Below are positions 26,592 through 34,233 of a DNA stretch of 39,307 bases, in pieces. Every line of letters starts with the position of its first letter. Position 1 is the stretch's first letter. The stretch is from NCBI GenBank assembly GCA_900320865.1, contig ONTT01000017.1, positions 1 to 39,307 of the forward strand, written 5' to 3'. Position numbers and translations under genes: made by a program. The notes beneath the pieces are model-generated. The model was given only the letters and a program-made list of their open reading frames with translations. It searched no databases and was not told where the DNA came from. The DNA comes from an uncultured Bacteroidales bacterium (lineage in GTDB: Bacteria > Bacteroidota > Bacteroidia > Bacteroidales > Paludibacteraceae).

Positions 26592-27842
26592 ATGAAAACA
26601 ATACTCCTTTCACAACGCAAAGAGCGTGATGATTTATTGGCGCAAAGCTATATCAGTCGTCATACAATGCTCAATACGGATGAACTGCTTAATAGCCACC
26701 TCATCAAGTTAATAACAGGTCCACGGCGTGTGGGTAAGTCCACACAAGCATTGCTTATGCTTCGTAATAAGAACTTTGCATATCTTAATTTTGATAAGCA
26801 GGAATTGCTGGACAACTGGAATGCCGATCTGGTAATGCGTTTATTGGACGAAGTATATCCTAACTACGACTATTTGCTGCTGGACGAGGTGCAAAATCTG
26901 CCGCATTGGGATGTTTGGGTGACCGAGCTTTTCCGTCAGGGGAAGAACATGATTATTACCGGCAGTAATGCCAACATGCTTTCAAGTGAGATGGCAACCG
27001 TGCTTACCGGTAAGTATCTGCCGATAGAGATGTTGCCTTTCAGTTTGGCGGAGTTCTTTGAATGGCATCATCTGGACCGGAAAGCTATCTTGCCGGAGCA
27101 GCGCACTGAAGCCGCTGTTTTGGAAGATGATTATCTGCGTTTAGGTGGTTATCCGGAGACAGTTGCTGCTCGTTCTTTGGCGACAAGCTACCTCAGCACA
27201 CTCTTTGATTCAATCATTTGGAAAGATGTAGTAAAACGTCATAAAATCCGCAAGACAGAGGATATCAATAACATGGCGTTATATCTGCTGACAAATTTCT
27301 GCAATCAATTAAGCGCGAACGATATAGCCGATGCGCTGAATATTAAAAGTGTGAATACTACACAGAAGTTCATGGGCTATCTCCATGAGCCTTTCCTCTT
27401 TTATTATTTGCCGCGCTATAACAACAAACTCAAACTGATGACCAAAGCGCCGCGTAAGATATATGTAGTTGACAATGGTTTTGTAGCCGCGAAGGCATTC
27501 TCCACAAGCGATAACTTAGGACGGTTATTGGAGAACCAAGTCTTTGTTAACCTTTTGCGCAAAGGTTATGACCCGGAAAAAACAATGTTCTACTACCGCA
27601 CGCGTAACGACAAAGAGATTGATTTCGTCCTGCGTGAGAATAACCGCGTGAAGCAATTGATTCAAGTCAGTTACGAGATGACGTCAGAGAAGACCATACG
27701 CCGCGAATGTAGTGCTCTGGTTGAAGCCGCTCAAGAATTGCGTTGCAACGATTTGTATGTGCTGACATATAATGAAAAACGAACTTTGGACTGGGAAGGT
27801 TGTACAATACATGTATTACCTGTTATGGAATGGTTTAAATAA
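26592..27842 (+). CDS. AAA family ATPase with C-terminal DUF4143
   Basis: A 416-residue protein. The N-terminal AAA_14 domain has Walker A GPRRVGKSTQ (about 43-52), Walker B YLLLDEVQN and ITGSNANMLSSE. The C-terminal DUF4143 part shows YLRLGGYPETV, LFDSIIWKDVVKRHKIRKTED, a winged-helix-like LSANDIADALNIKSVNT and FYYRTRNDKEIDFVL, which recalls a PD-(D/E)xK nuclease-like fold (D-x11-ExDF pattern). This family is common in Bacteroidota and archaea and its function is not established. It is transcribed alone, away from the minus-strand genes of the island. Confidence 0.9.
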   Translation: MKTILLSQRKERDDLLAQSYISRHTMLNTDELLNSHLIKLITGPRRVGKSTQALLMLRNKNFAYLNFDKQELLDNWNADLVMRLLDEVYPNYDYLLLDEVQNLPHWDVWVTELFRQGKNMIITGSNANMLSSEMATVLTGKYLPIEMLPFSLAEFFEWHHLDRKAILPEQRTEAAVLEDDYLRLGGYPETVAARSLATSYLSTLFDSIIWKDVVKRHKIRKTEDINNMALYLLTNFCNQLSANDIADALNIKSVNTTQKFMGYLHEPFLFYYLPRYNNKLKLMTKAPRKIYVVDNGFVAAKAFSTSDNLGRLLENQVFVNLLRKGYDPEKTMFYYRTRNDKEIDFVLRENNRVKQLIQVSYEMTSEKTIRRECSALVEAAQELRCNDLYVLTYNEKRTLDWEGCTIHVLPVMEWFK

Positions 27843-28063
27843 TAAAATTCCATCCAAAGGTTACTTTTGACAATAATCTTCCTCATTTCTAACCTCACTG
27901 ACAGCGAAAAATTTTGATTGTTTATAAATGTTAGTTAATTAGTGCCAAACTTGGCTCGTGTACTGCGTGCTATCCCTCAAGGGGTTTTTGCACTCCAACT
28001 CGCGCACCCAAGTCGGTTTGCAAGCGGCAAAGGAGAGCGTGATGAGTAATATAGGAAATAGGC
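27843..28063. other. Gap between convergent island genes
   Basis: About 220 bp with no supported gene. A weak CCC-TCAA-GGG hairpin followed by TTTTT lies near 27973-27988 and could be a terminator for the ATPase gene. Confidence 0.4.
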
Positions 28064-28888
28064 TCATCTATAGTCCTCCATCCATTTATGAGCGGCACTA
28101 TATTGCTCTTGGAACTTATATAGGTCAATAGGGATAGCAGTGACATACTGTTTATAGATGTCATTCTCTATAGTTTTGTAATCTGGAGCGTCATCACGTA
28201 CGTAGCAAACATTCATCTGCTGATATTCCAACATATCGCGTAGGAAGTTCTTTCCTGACATCAGAATATGCGTACTGGAAGAATCAGCGAAGACTTGAAT
28301 ATTATTGTTTGCCAAGACATACGAATCAGAACTATATTCCTTGCCCTTCTCATCCCATTCTGAGAAGAGAACAAGCGGGTTCTCTGTTGCAATAGGAAGG
28401 ACGATGATCATTACCGGTTCAACTTCCGAATTAAAGTTCTCACTGAAGGTGAAACTAACTCGGGTGTCGTTCCCGTTCGTGTCGTAGGGAGCGGCGTAAG
28501 ACAAGATAATAAACGGAGTGCTGTCGGTAGAATCAACCAACTGCTGGACATACCATGTATAGAGAATATCTCTCTGTCGTTTGTCGTAGATATTCATGAT
28601 GCTATCCCACTTATACTCCGGTTCGGAAATACAAATTTCACGGAGCATATCAGCTGGTAACTGACGAGCGAAAAAGCGCAGTTCCGCATCTGGGTGATTG
28701 AGCACTACATCCTCGATAGAGTCAAGAATCTCTTCGAAGACAGGTTGGTATTCTTCAAAGGTAAGCGCTGAGTCAGCAATGTTCTCGATAAGCAGATTAA
28801 CTGTTTCGTCCAAAGGTCTTGGACTCTCAGTTGACTTGGATCCACAAGCGCATAGCATCGCGAAGAGAAGATAAAAAATCCTTTTCAT
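28064..28888 (-). CDS. Putative lipoprotein of unknown function
   Basis: ATG 28888 gives 274 residues starting MKRIFYLLFAMLCACGSKSTES, a lipoprotein signal with the cysteine of LCAC or CACG as lipidation site; a longer frame start would spoil the signal. The mature part is acidic and mixed alpha/beta with no motif I recognise (residues 40-110 helical, later strands such as RVSFTFSENFNSEVEPVMIIVLP). It starts 14 nt after the WG-repeat gene and is probably in the same operon. I cannot assign a function. Confidence 0.7.
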   Translation of the reverse strand: MKRIFYLLFAMLCACGSKSTESPRPLDETVNLLIENIADSALTFEEYQPVFEEILDSIEDVVLNHPDAELRFFARQLPADMLREICISEPEYKWDSIMNIYDKRQRDILYTWYVQQLVDSTDSTPFIILSYAAPYDTNGNDTRVSFTFSENFNSEVEPVMIIVLPIATENPLVLFSEWDEKGKEYSSDSYVLANNNIQVFADSSSTHILMSGKNFLRDMLEYQQMNVCYVRDDAPDYKTIENDIYKQYVTAIPIDLYKFQEQYSAAHKWMEDYR

Positions 28889-28902
28889 AGTTGTATAGTT
28901 AT

Positions 28903-29436
28903 TTAGTCTATATTCCAATACGCTTCTGGCTCTCCATCAAAGATGGTATCAATGTCCTCATCTGAAAAGCCCGCCACATCGTGAGCATAAGTACCTGCAT
29001 ACTCATCTTCACAATCACTGCCGCTATACGGATACGGATCATAGTGCCTATCGCGAGGAAAGTAGCGCGGTTTTTCCCAATATGGTTCCGGAGCTTCGTC
29101 GCTATATTCGCAAAGTCTTATTTCTTCTATTTTGCCATTTATTTCTACATTTGTAGTAGCACGATGCTTCCCCTCAAATTTCCAAATGGCATCGTACTGA
29201 ATAGGAAGAACCACCTTTCCATCCTTGTTAATTAATCCCCATTTAGATCCTTTTCTTATCCTAGCAAGCCCGTATTCAAAATCACTCACATAAGAATATC
29301 CATATCTGACTTCTAAACTATCTAATTTATTTATTATGTCAGCACTTTCCTCGATTTTTTTGAGTTGTTCCTCTTGTGCACTCTCCGCAGCGTCTGCTAC
29401 AGCAACTCCAATTTGTATTTTTTCTTCGAAGGTCAT
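28903..29436 (-). CDS. WG-repeat protein
   Basis: A 177-residue protein starting MTFEEKIQIGVAVADAAESAQEEQLKK, a helical N-terminus, followed by one WG repeat (FEYGLARIRKGSKWGLINKD, then GKVVLPIQYDAIWKFEG) and an acidic, Tyr- and Pro-rich C-terminus. WG repeats are beta-propeller-like units of unclear, probably binding, function. AGAAGAG just before ATG 29436 is a good ribosome-binding site; the longer frame would run into the promoter. No signal peptide is evident. The lipoprotein gene follows after 14 nt. Confidence 0.78.
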   Translation of the reverse strand: MTFEEKIQIGVAVADAAESAQEEQLKKIEESADIINKLDSLEVRYGYSYVSDFEYGLARIRKGSKWGLINKDGKVVLPIQYDAIWKFEGKHRATTNVEINGKIEEIRLCEYSDEAPEPYWEKPRYFPRDRHYDPYPYSGSDCEDEYAGTYAHDVAGFSDEDIDTIFDGEPEAYWNID

Positions 29437-29459
29437 TTTCTCTTCTTTTTTTGTTTGAC

Positions 29460-29497
29460 GGTGCAAAGGTACTGCTTTGGAGTGCAAAGATGTTGCA
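29460..29497 (-). promoter_or_regulatory. Promoter module of the WG/lipoprotein operon
   Basis: Minus strand: TGCAACATC, then TTTGCAC, a 14-nt spacer with AAAGCAGTAC, then a second TTTGCAC overlapping the -7 box TACCTTTGC. 34 of 38 positions equal the retron promoter at 32893-32930. The usual TTG -33 is replaced by AAC in both, suggesting activator-dependent control. Confidence 0.65.
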
Positions 29498-29505
29498 TTC
29501 GAAAA

Positions 29506-30444
29506 TTAAAGATTCATAATTATTTCTGTTCGATGCAAATGTAAAGGATCTTCAGAAGTTGTTGGATAGCATTTGGAACATGGTTTAAATCCAAGAGATT
29601 CAAGCACATTGACAGCAACATCCGTATCTGCATTATACTTTATCATATAATACTTTTTTAACAGATCAATCATGGGTACTTTAAAGTTATGTTGTGCCTC
29701 ATAAAGACAATCTCTAATTTCTTCTGCCGTAAAACGAGACTTATTTCTACTGTTTATAGTATCAAAATGTTCAGTGTTTTTGTAGGATGAATCTCCTAAA
29801 TATGCACATTTACCATTATAAGCAATATTAAAGAAACTATATTGGCGCAAATCAGATGTTTTCTTATCGGGTTCGTCCAATAGCCATTTCTTAAAATCCT
29901 TTGTCAATTCAACTATTTGATTGCATATATCTTCCAATGAATAATTATCAAAAGTATATGAGCCTGAATTCTTTTTATTCAGAATACCAATATCATCAAG
30001 ACGAATTCCATATTTTGCAAAAAGATGTAAGCCAAAGATATCACTTTTATCTTCTTCTAGGAAATGCAGATTGTCTTTATACCATTGTCTGAATTCCTCT
30101 ATTTTTTCATCCCCCTGTTCCTTGATTTTATCAGGTAATAGAATACCATTAAAATCTTGATTGAGTTTATCACAATTAATATCACAATGATATGCAGCAA
30201 CACTCTCAAAGACATAAGTCTTTGTGTCAACTTTGCGGAGCTTATGGTATTCCGGATTTAATATTATTTCCGGATGGAGGACGAATTCTTTAAATGCTTG
30301 TAATGCTTGTCTTTCACTTTTGTTGAAATACTCAAAGTGGATCTGAGGAATTTCCTCGCACACAATAGCTTGCTCTCCATCGTATTGTTTCTCATTAAGA
30401 TGGAAACTGATACGTTTAAAATTTGCCCGCGTTATATATGCCAT
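29506..30444 (-). CDS. Unknown protein, third gene of the retron operon
   Basis: A 312-residue cytosolic protein without signal or membrane segment. I do not recognise the family. Visible features are a mixed N-terminal half with YHCDINCD (about 84-91), a helical middle (EDICNQIVELTKDFKKWLLDEPDKK), SRFTAEEIRDCLYEAQHNF, and a C-terminal PCSKC followed by HLHR, which could bind zinc. It starts 12 nt after the HEPN-like gene and is probably co-transcribed with it and the RT. A role as retron accessory or effector is inferred from position only. Confidence 0.75.
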   Translation of the reverse strand: MAYITRANFKRISFHLNEKQYDGEQAIVCEEIPQIHFEYFNKSERQALQAFKEFVLHPEIILNPEYHKLRKVDTKTYVFESVAAYHCDINCDKLNQDFNGILLPDKIKEQGDEKIEEFRQWYKDNLHFLEEDKSDIFGLHLFAKYGIRLDDIGILNKKNSGSYTFDNYSLEDICNQIVELTKDFKKWLLDEPDKKTSDLRQYSFFNIAYNGKCAYLGDSSYKNTEHFDTINSRNKSRFTAEEIRDCLYEAQHNFKVPMIDLLKKYYMIKYNADTDVAVNVLESLGFKPCSKCYPTTSEDPLHLHRTEIIMNL

Positions 30445-30456
30445 AATTCAATTGTT

Positions 30457-31173
30457 TTATAATGCAATTATGCTGTTTCTTATTTGTTTGATCACTGCTT
30501 CAATGTATGCCATCTGCATTCCGTCTTCCTGATCTTGCCAGTACTTTAGTGCCTGTTTTTGCGATGCTGAATTAGCATGATTAACTTCATTTCTCACAGA
30601 AACAATAGCATTAAAATACGTTTTGAACTTTTCTAAGATTTCCTCTTGCTCGGTATCAACTGCCCAATACAGCAATTTAGCCCAAAGTGAATTGATGCGA
30701 GACGGATTAACCGGACTATTACCTTTGTTCTTATCGAAAGCATAAGAATAAACATCTATAGAAATTGCATACTTTGGTGTGATTTCCAACTTCTTACAAT
30801 ACCGAGTAGGAGTTGCAGCTACTTTATCGTGAAAAACGGTATGTGCCAAGTAGTAATTCAGCATGTTTTCTACTTGATAGTTGACATGAACAAAGTATTG
30901 ACCAACCTCAAAAATAGATTTGTACCAAAGCATCTTTGCATGGTCATTTATCAAGTTCTGTCGAAGTTGATCGTCTGCTATCTTTTCATAATATGCACGT
31001 GCTTTCTTTCTGCAACGCTGATGCTGGAGGCGCATGGCAGACGAGAAACCAGAGTCGGCATTGGGCTCGGTTGGAGCGACACTAAGACTCTCTTTAAGAG
31101 CCGTCGCAAACTCCACATTCTGTTCACAAAGTTGTTCTACCTTATGGAGAACCTGTAATAGCTTATCATCCAT
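30457..31173 (-). CDS. HEPN-like protein, probable retron effector or partner
   Basis: A 238-residue, almost fully helical protein. Near the C-terminus RNEVNH (R194, N195, H199) matches the RNxxxH motif of HEPN ribonucleases, within a helix (FNAIVSVRNEVNHANS) that looks like other HEPN domains; GQYFVHVNYQVENMLNYYL (about 91-109) could be the partner helix. HEPN proteins often act as RNases in abortive-infection and toxin systems. ATG 31173 overlaps the RT stop by 8 nt, indicating translational coupling; an upstream ATG at 31191 would overlap by 26. No membrane segment. The motif is seen; the activity is inferred. Confidence 0.75.
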   Translation of the reverse strand: MDDKLLQVLHKVEQLCEQNVEFATALKESLSVAPTEPNADSGFSSAMRLQHQRCRKKARAYYEKIADDQLRQNLINDHAKMLWYKSIFEVGQYFVHVNYQVENMLNYYLAHTVFHDKVAATPTRYCKKLEITPKYAISIDVYSYAFDKNKGNSPVNPSRINSLWAKLLYWAVDTEQEEILEKFKTYFNAIVSVRNEVNHANSASQKQALKYWQDQEDGMQMAYIEAVIKQIRNSIIAL

Positions 31174-32620
31174 TCTCAAGTAGAGCGTCAAGCTCCGAAT
31201 TTAATTCGTCAATATTGACCTTATCCTTAAAGTACTTCGAAATATAAGGCTCGTGCACCAACCAGAACGGCTCTGCACCGTTTGAGGGCTCGCAGAATGA
31301 AATGCACAAGCGGTCTTTGGGTAATGAGATATCTGCTGTTAACTTGACAGTAACACCAGTCACTGATCCATCTACAGAAAATTCAGCCCACGTCCATAAA
31401 CTACCAGCGCTCTTGCGCATAGTTTCGTAATTATGCTGCTCACGCTTGAAGATGACTTCCGTTTTCATCTTCTTTTCAAACTCTGCTACTGTATATGTCT
31501 CAAGATACTTTAGATTAGTATGAAGAGGTTGGTTCTTACCACAGCGCTTCGTAAGTTTCTCAAACCTCCTGAGTAACGCCAAATAAGTTGAGTCCTTTTC
31601 ACCTTTAACCATCTTCAGGAAAGCGAGTTTACCATCAACAACACAAGACAAAGACATGCCTTTCTGATGAAGCCAGTTCTTATGCTTGTAGTTCTGATGG
31701 GTCTCTAAGCGCTTTTGCGCTTCGGCATAGCCATATTTCTCCCATATATGAATGAGCCCGCGCAAATCCTTAACATACTTGCGAGCAACATTTACTTTAT
31801 CTTGGCTCACAGTCAACCCCGTAACCTCTTGACGGAAGCCAAGTATGTTCAACCTCGTCTTTTTGGGGTTAATAGTAAACCCCTGGCCTGTTATTATACG
31901 CTCCAATTCCTTCCTAAATTCACTTCCGTCCTGGTACACATTGTGCATAGAACTAAAAGTGATATCATCCGCATAGCGCGTGTAACGAAGACCAAACCTT
32001 TTAGCCAAGCCTGCAAGCAAGTAATCTAATTTATCGCACATTAGATTTGTCAAGACTGGAGAAGCCGGAGAGCCTTGCGGAAGAACATAACGGAATTTCT
32101 TTTCCTCCGGAGTAGTGCCTTCCTGCGTAACTCGCATAGAGCAAAGAGCAGCAATTGATTTTGCTACTTTCCACGTAAAGCAAAAAGGTTTTACCTGAAG
32201 ACGTGCTGCAATACGATGAGCCTCAATGCTAGGGAAGAAATCCTTAAGGTCGATATTAAACATATAGTTCATGCCCATGTGTGCCCTTGCATTATCTACG
32301 ATGCTCCTTCCGGGAGTGAAGCCCATAGTATGAGCAGAAGGCTCGTAGATAGACTGCAAAATCATAGCGACATAACGCAGCAAGTGCATATAGCTCTGGG
32401 AGTAAGGAGCTGAAATCTTCCTTTTTCCACCAGACTTCTTGGGAATCTCGAAATTGCGGTAACGATGGAAAACATGATCCGGGTTTCCGAACCATAGCAA
32501 TTGCTTTTTAGTGTAGGGCTTAAACTTCTCTCCAAGTTCATCCTTCTTTATTGCATTGATGAGTTTAAGCAAATCACCTGCACCCTGCATCTCGTGCGCA
32601 ATATCTTTAATGTTTTCCAT
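31166..32620 (-). CDS. Retron reverse transcriptase with C-terminal extension
   Basis: A 484-residue RT. Palm motifs are FNIDLKDFFPSI (catalytic Asp), LPQGSPASP and RYADDITFSS with the YADD active site. Retron hallmarks are present: NAxxH as NARAH (about 111-115) and VTG as VTGLTVS (about 267-273). NPKKTR and GKLAFLKMVKGEKD follow. About 150 residues after the thumb form an extension without a motif I recognise. It would make branched msDNA from the RNA encoded just upstream (32635-32890). Either ATG 32623 or 32620 may be used. The HEPN-like gene overlaps its stop. Confidence 0.93.
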   Translation of the reverse strand: MENIKDIAHEMQGAGDLLKLINAIKKDELGEKFKPYTKKQLLWFGNPDHVFHRYRNFEIPKKSGGKRKISAPYSQSYMHLLRYVAMILQSIYEPSAHTMGFTPGRSIVDNARAHMGMNYMFNIDLKDFFPSIEAHRIAARLQVKPFCFTWKVAKSIAALCSMRVTQEGTTPEEKKFRYVLPQGSPASPVLTNLMCDKLDYLLAGLAKRFGLRYTRYADDITFSSMHNVYQDGSEFRKELERIITGQGFTINPKKTRLNILGFRQEVTGLTVSQDKVNVARKYVKDLRGLIHIWEKYGYAEAQKRLETHQNYKHKNWLHQKGMSLSCVVDGKLAFLKMVKGEKDSTYLALLRRFEKLTKRCGKNQPLHTNLKYLETYTVAEFEKKMKTEVIFKREQHNYETMRKSAGSLWTWAEFSVDGSVTGVTVKLTADISLPKDRLCISFCEPSNGAEPFWLVHEPYISKYFKDKVNIDELNSELDALLENG

Positions 32621-32634
32621 CATCGTCTAAAAAA

Positions 32635-32890
32635 ATCTCTGGCATACTGATTCCACTTCCTTTTCTTTTCATAAATAATCAGAATAATTCAATATATTCA
32701 TAATTTAATAATATATTAAATTCTGGTTCGCAAAGTTGCACGAGGTTGTGCTGCTTTGCGGGAAAGGATGCATCCGAAACATCCCAAACATTGCTTCTGA
32801 TGTCCGACGAATACATCGGACTACCCACCTTGCGGTGAGCGTTCAAAATTTCATAGAATCAGTATGCCAAAGACCACTTGTTTTTGAAAT
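32635..32890 (-). ncRNA. Retron msr-msd non-coding RNA
   Basis: On the minus strand a1 (GGCATACTGATTC, 32868-32856) and a2 (GAATCAGTATGCC, 32653-32641) are perfect 13-bp inverted repeats, extending to about 18 bp with G-U pairs. Between them in order are two msr hairpins, CTCACC-GCAA-GGTGGG (32839-32824, GNRA-type loop) and GTCCGA/TCGGAC (32821-32802), then msd hairpins CGCAAAG/CTTTGCG with an inner GCAC/GTGC (32760-32729) and a long AT-rich stem (32725-32680). The a2 end lies about 20 nt before the RT start. Ends are estimated from the promoter; the branching G is not determined. Confidence 0.88.
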
Positions 32891-32892
32891 CT

Positions 32893-32930
32893 GGTGCAAA
32901 AGTACTGCCTTTGTGTGCAAAGATGTTGCA
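32893..32930 (-). promoter_or_regulatory. Promoter module of the retron operon
   Basis: Minus strand: TGCAACATC, TTTGCAC, spacer with GGCAGTAC, second TTTGCAC overlapping -7 box TACTTTTGC (32904-32896). 34 of 38 positions match 29460-29497. The two TTTGCAC copies are 21 bp apart, two helical turns, suggesting a binding site. Transcription would start near 32890, just before a1. Confidence 0.68.
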
Positions 32931-32938
32931 CAGGTTTC

Positions 32939-32965
32939 AAAAAAACGCACTTTTACTTGTAAAAG
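32939..32965 (-). terminator. Terminator overlapping the end of the WYL gene
   Basis: Minus strand CTTTTAC-AA-GTAAAAG followed by TGCG and seven T. The stem includes the last codons and stop of the WYL gene, so it ends that transcript before the retron promoter. Confidence 0.6.
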
Positions 32966-33957
32966 CGATTCATCGTGCGCGCGTGCTCTTTCATCATATC
33001 GCGCACGGATTGCGGCTCCAATACCTCCAATTGACTCCCAAACGAGAGAAGAAGCGTAATAAGTTCGTTATTTGGAATAACGTCTATACTTATGCGCATT
33101 TCTTTATCGTAATTATGCTGCGAAGGATGGAGTGGCTTGTTCTTTATATATGGATATCTATCAGGCGCGACACGCATAACAACGTGCTCAATCTTCCTGC
33201 CCTGCGGAAAAGTCACACCTACGATATCATCAAAGTACTCTTCAAAGTTGAGAGAACTAGGCTTCTCAATATATTCCGCAAACATCGGTGAAACCTCCTC
33301 GATTCGGTCCAGGGCAAAGTTCGTAATCTGTCCGAAGCCAGCATTGAAGCCAAACAAAAACCACCGGTTATTGTACTGTTTGAGGAAATAAGGATGCACC
33401 TCGCATGTAATAGGCTTGTTGGCTTTGAAAGATTTATACCGTATATTGAGCACCTGTTTATTTACGATAGCCTCAAAAAGAGGTGTGATATTCTCTAAAC
33501 CCTTCAGATCAAGGTTTTGTTCAAAACCTATTACGCTATCCATGCAACCTTTCAAATGGAAAGTATCTTCTAATTTACTTAGAAGTTCCTCCATCCACTC
33601 AAAGTGTGGCATCCCCTTGAAACGGTTAAGCATCAGGATAGTCTCCCTCAGCTGCTCCAATTCATCATCTGTGATGGGTGACTTCTCAATAGAGAAATTA
33701 GGATCAGCATAACGATAATACACCTTTTTACCATCTCTATAGTGCTCAATGTCGGCGCGGTAGCCAGCATTGGACTCCATATGATTCAAGTCCAGATATA
33801 TTTGACGACGGCTAACCGAAAAGCGTTCTGAAAATGCGTCATAAAGTGCGTCAGCGCATGCACGCTGAAGTTCCTCTATGCCATAACGCCCATGTTTTGC
33901 CCTTAGGCAACGGTCGATTGCGCGGTAGCGCACTATTGCACCTTTGTTCTGAGCCAT
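32953..33957 (-). CDS. WYL-domain transcriptional regulator
   Basis: A 334-residue regulator. An N-terminal winged helix (RYRAIDRCLRAKHGRYGIEELQRACADAL, then VSRRQIYLDLNHMES) is followed by a WYL domain (about 150-260: INKQVLNIRYKSFKANKP region, HPYFLKQYNNRWFLFGFN) and a WCX-like C-terminal domain ending SVRDMMKEHARTMNRFYK. WYL proteins sense ligands, often nucleic acids or nucleotides, and commonly control defence operons. ATG 33957 follows its promoter; the longer frame covers the -7 box. It lies directly upstream of the retron, same strand, separated by a terminator, and is the natural candidate regulator of the twin promoters. Confidence 0.88.
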   Translation of the reverse strand: MAQNKGAIVRYRAIDRCLRAKHGRYGIEELQRACADALYDAFSERFSVSRRQIYLDLNHMESNAGYRADIEHYRDGKKVYYRYADPNFSIEKSPITDDELEQLRETILMLNRFKGMPHFEWMEELLSKLEDTFHLKGCMDSVIGFEQNLDLKGLENITPLFEAIVNKQVLNIRYKSFKANKPITCEVHPYFLKQYNNRWFLFGFNAGFGQITNFALDRIEEVSPMFAEYIEKPSSLNFEEYFDDIVGVTFPQGRKIEHVVMRVAPDRYPYIKNKPLHPSQHNYDKEMRISIDVIPNNELITLLLSFGSQLEVLEPQSVRDMMKEHARTMNRFYK

Positions 33958-33988
33958 ACCTCTTTGAATTTTGCCGTCAATTATGGCT

Positions 33989-34020
33989 GCAAAATTACTA
34001 AAAAAAAATGATATGAGCAA
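33989..34020 (-). promoter_or_regulatory. Promoter of the WYL regulator
   Basis: Minus strand: TTG (34020-34018), 20-nt spacer, TAATTTTGC (33997-33989), about 31 nt before the ATG at 33957. It does not share the TTTGCAC module of the other two island operons. Confidence 0.75.
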
Positions 34021-34130
34021 GTTTTTTTTTCCAAATTAGTCCATATTTCTGCATTTTGAAACAAAAATCCCGCGTTAGGGACGAACTATTTCTTATTCCG
34101 GTTTCCTCCTTATCATAAAAATTTGCACGG

Positions 34131-34233
34131 TCAGTTTTGTCAGTTTTGTCAGTTTCCATTGTATTTTGTTCAATCTGTTTAATTGGTGGACTGATCAATG
34201 AACCTCTAAACTGACAAAACTGACAAAACTGAC
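34131..34233. repeat. 26-bp perfect inverted repeat built of 9-bp units
   Basis: 34131-34156 and 34208-34233 are exact inverted copies, each made of three GTCAGTTTT-type 9-bp units, around a 51-bp centre. The centre itself can pair GTTCA/TGAAC. No T run follows, so it is not a typical terminator. It could be a small MITE-like element or a protein-binding cruciform. Confidence 0.8.

Noticed and set aside
26592-27842. ATPase as a retron component
   Set aside because: It is on the opposite strand, has an ordinary separate promoter and belongs to a widespread AAA/DUF4143 family; only island membership links it.
31166-32620. Group II intron or diversity-generating retroelement RT
   Set aside because: There is no maturase or HNH domain and no intron RNA or template/variable repeat; NAxxH, VTG and the a1/a2 RNA indicate a retron.
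33998-34198. Small minus-strand protein with a DKTDKTD run
   Set aside because: The run is just the translation of the 9-bp repeats in the inverted repeat, and the frame covers the WYL promoter.
34131-34233. Insertion sequence ends
   Set aside because: The arms enclose only 51 bp with no transposase, and no target-site duplication was seen; it is kept only as a MITE-like possibility.
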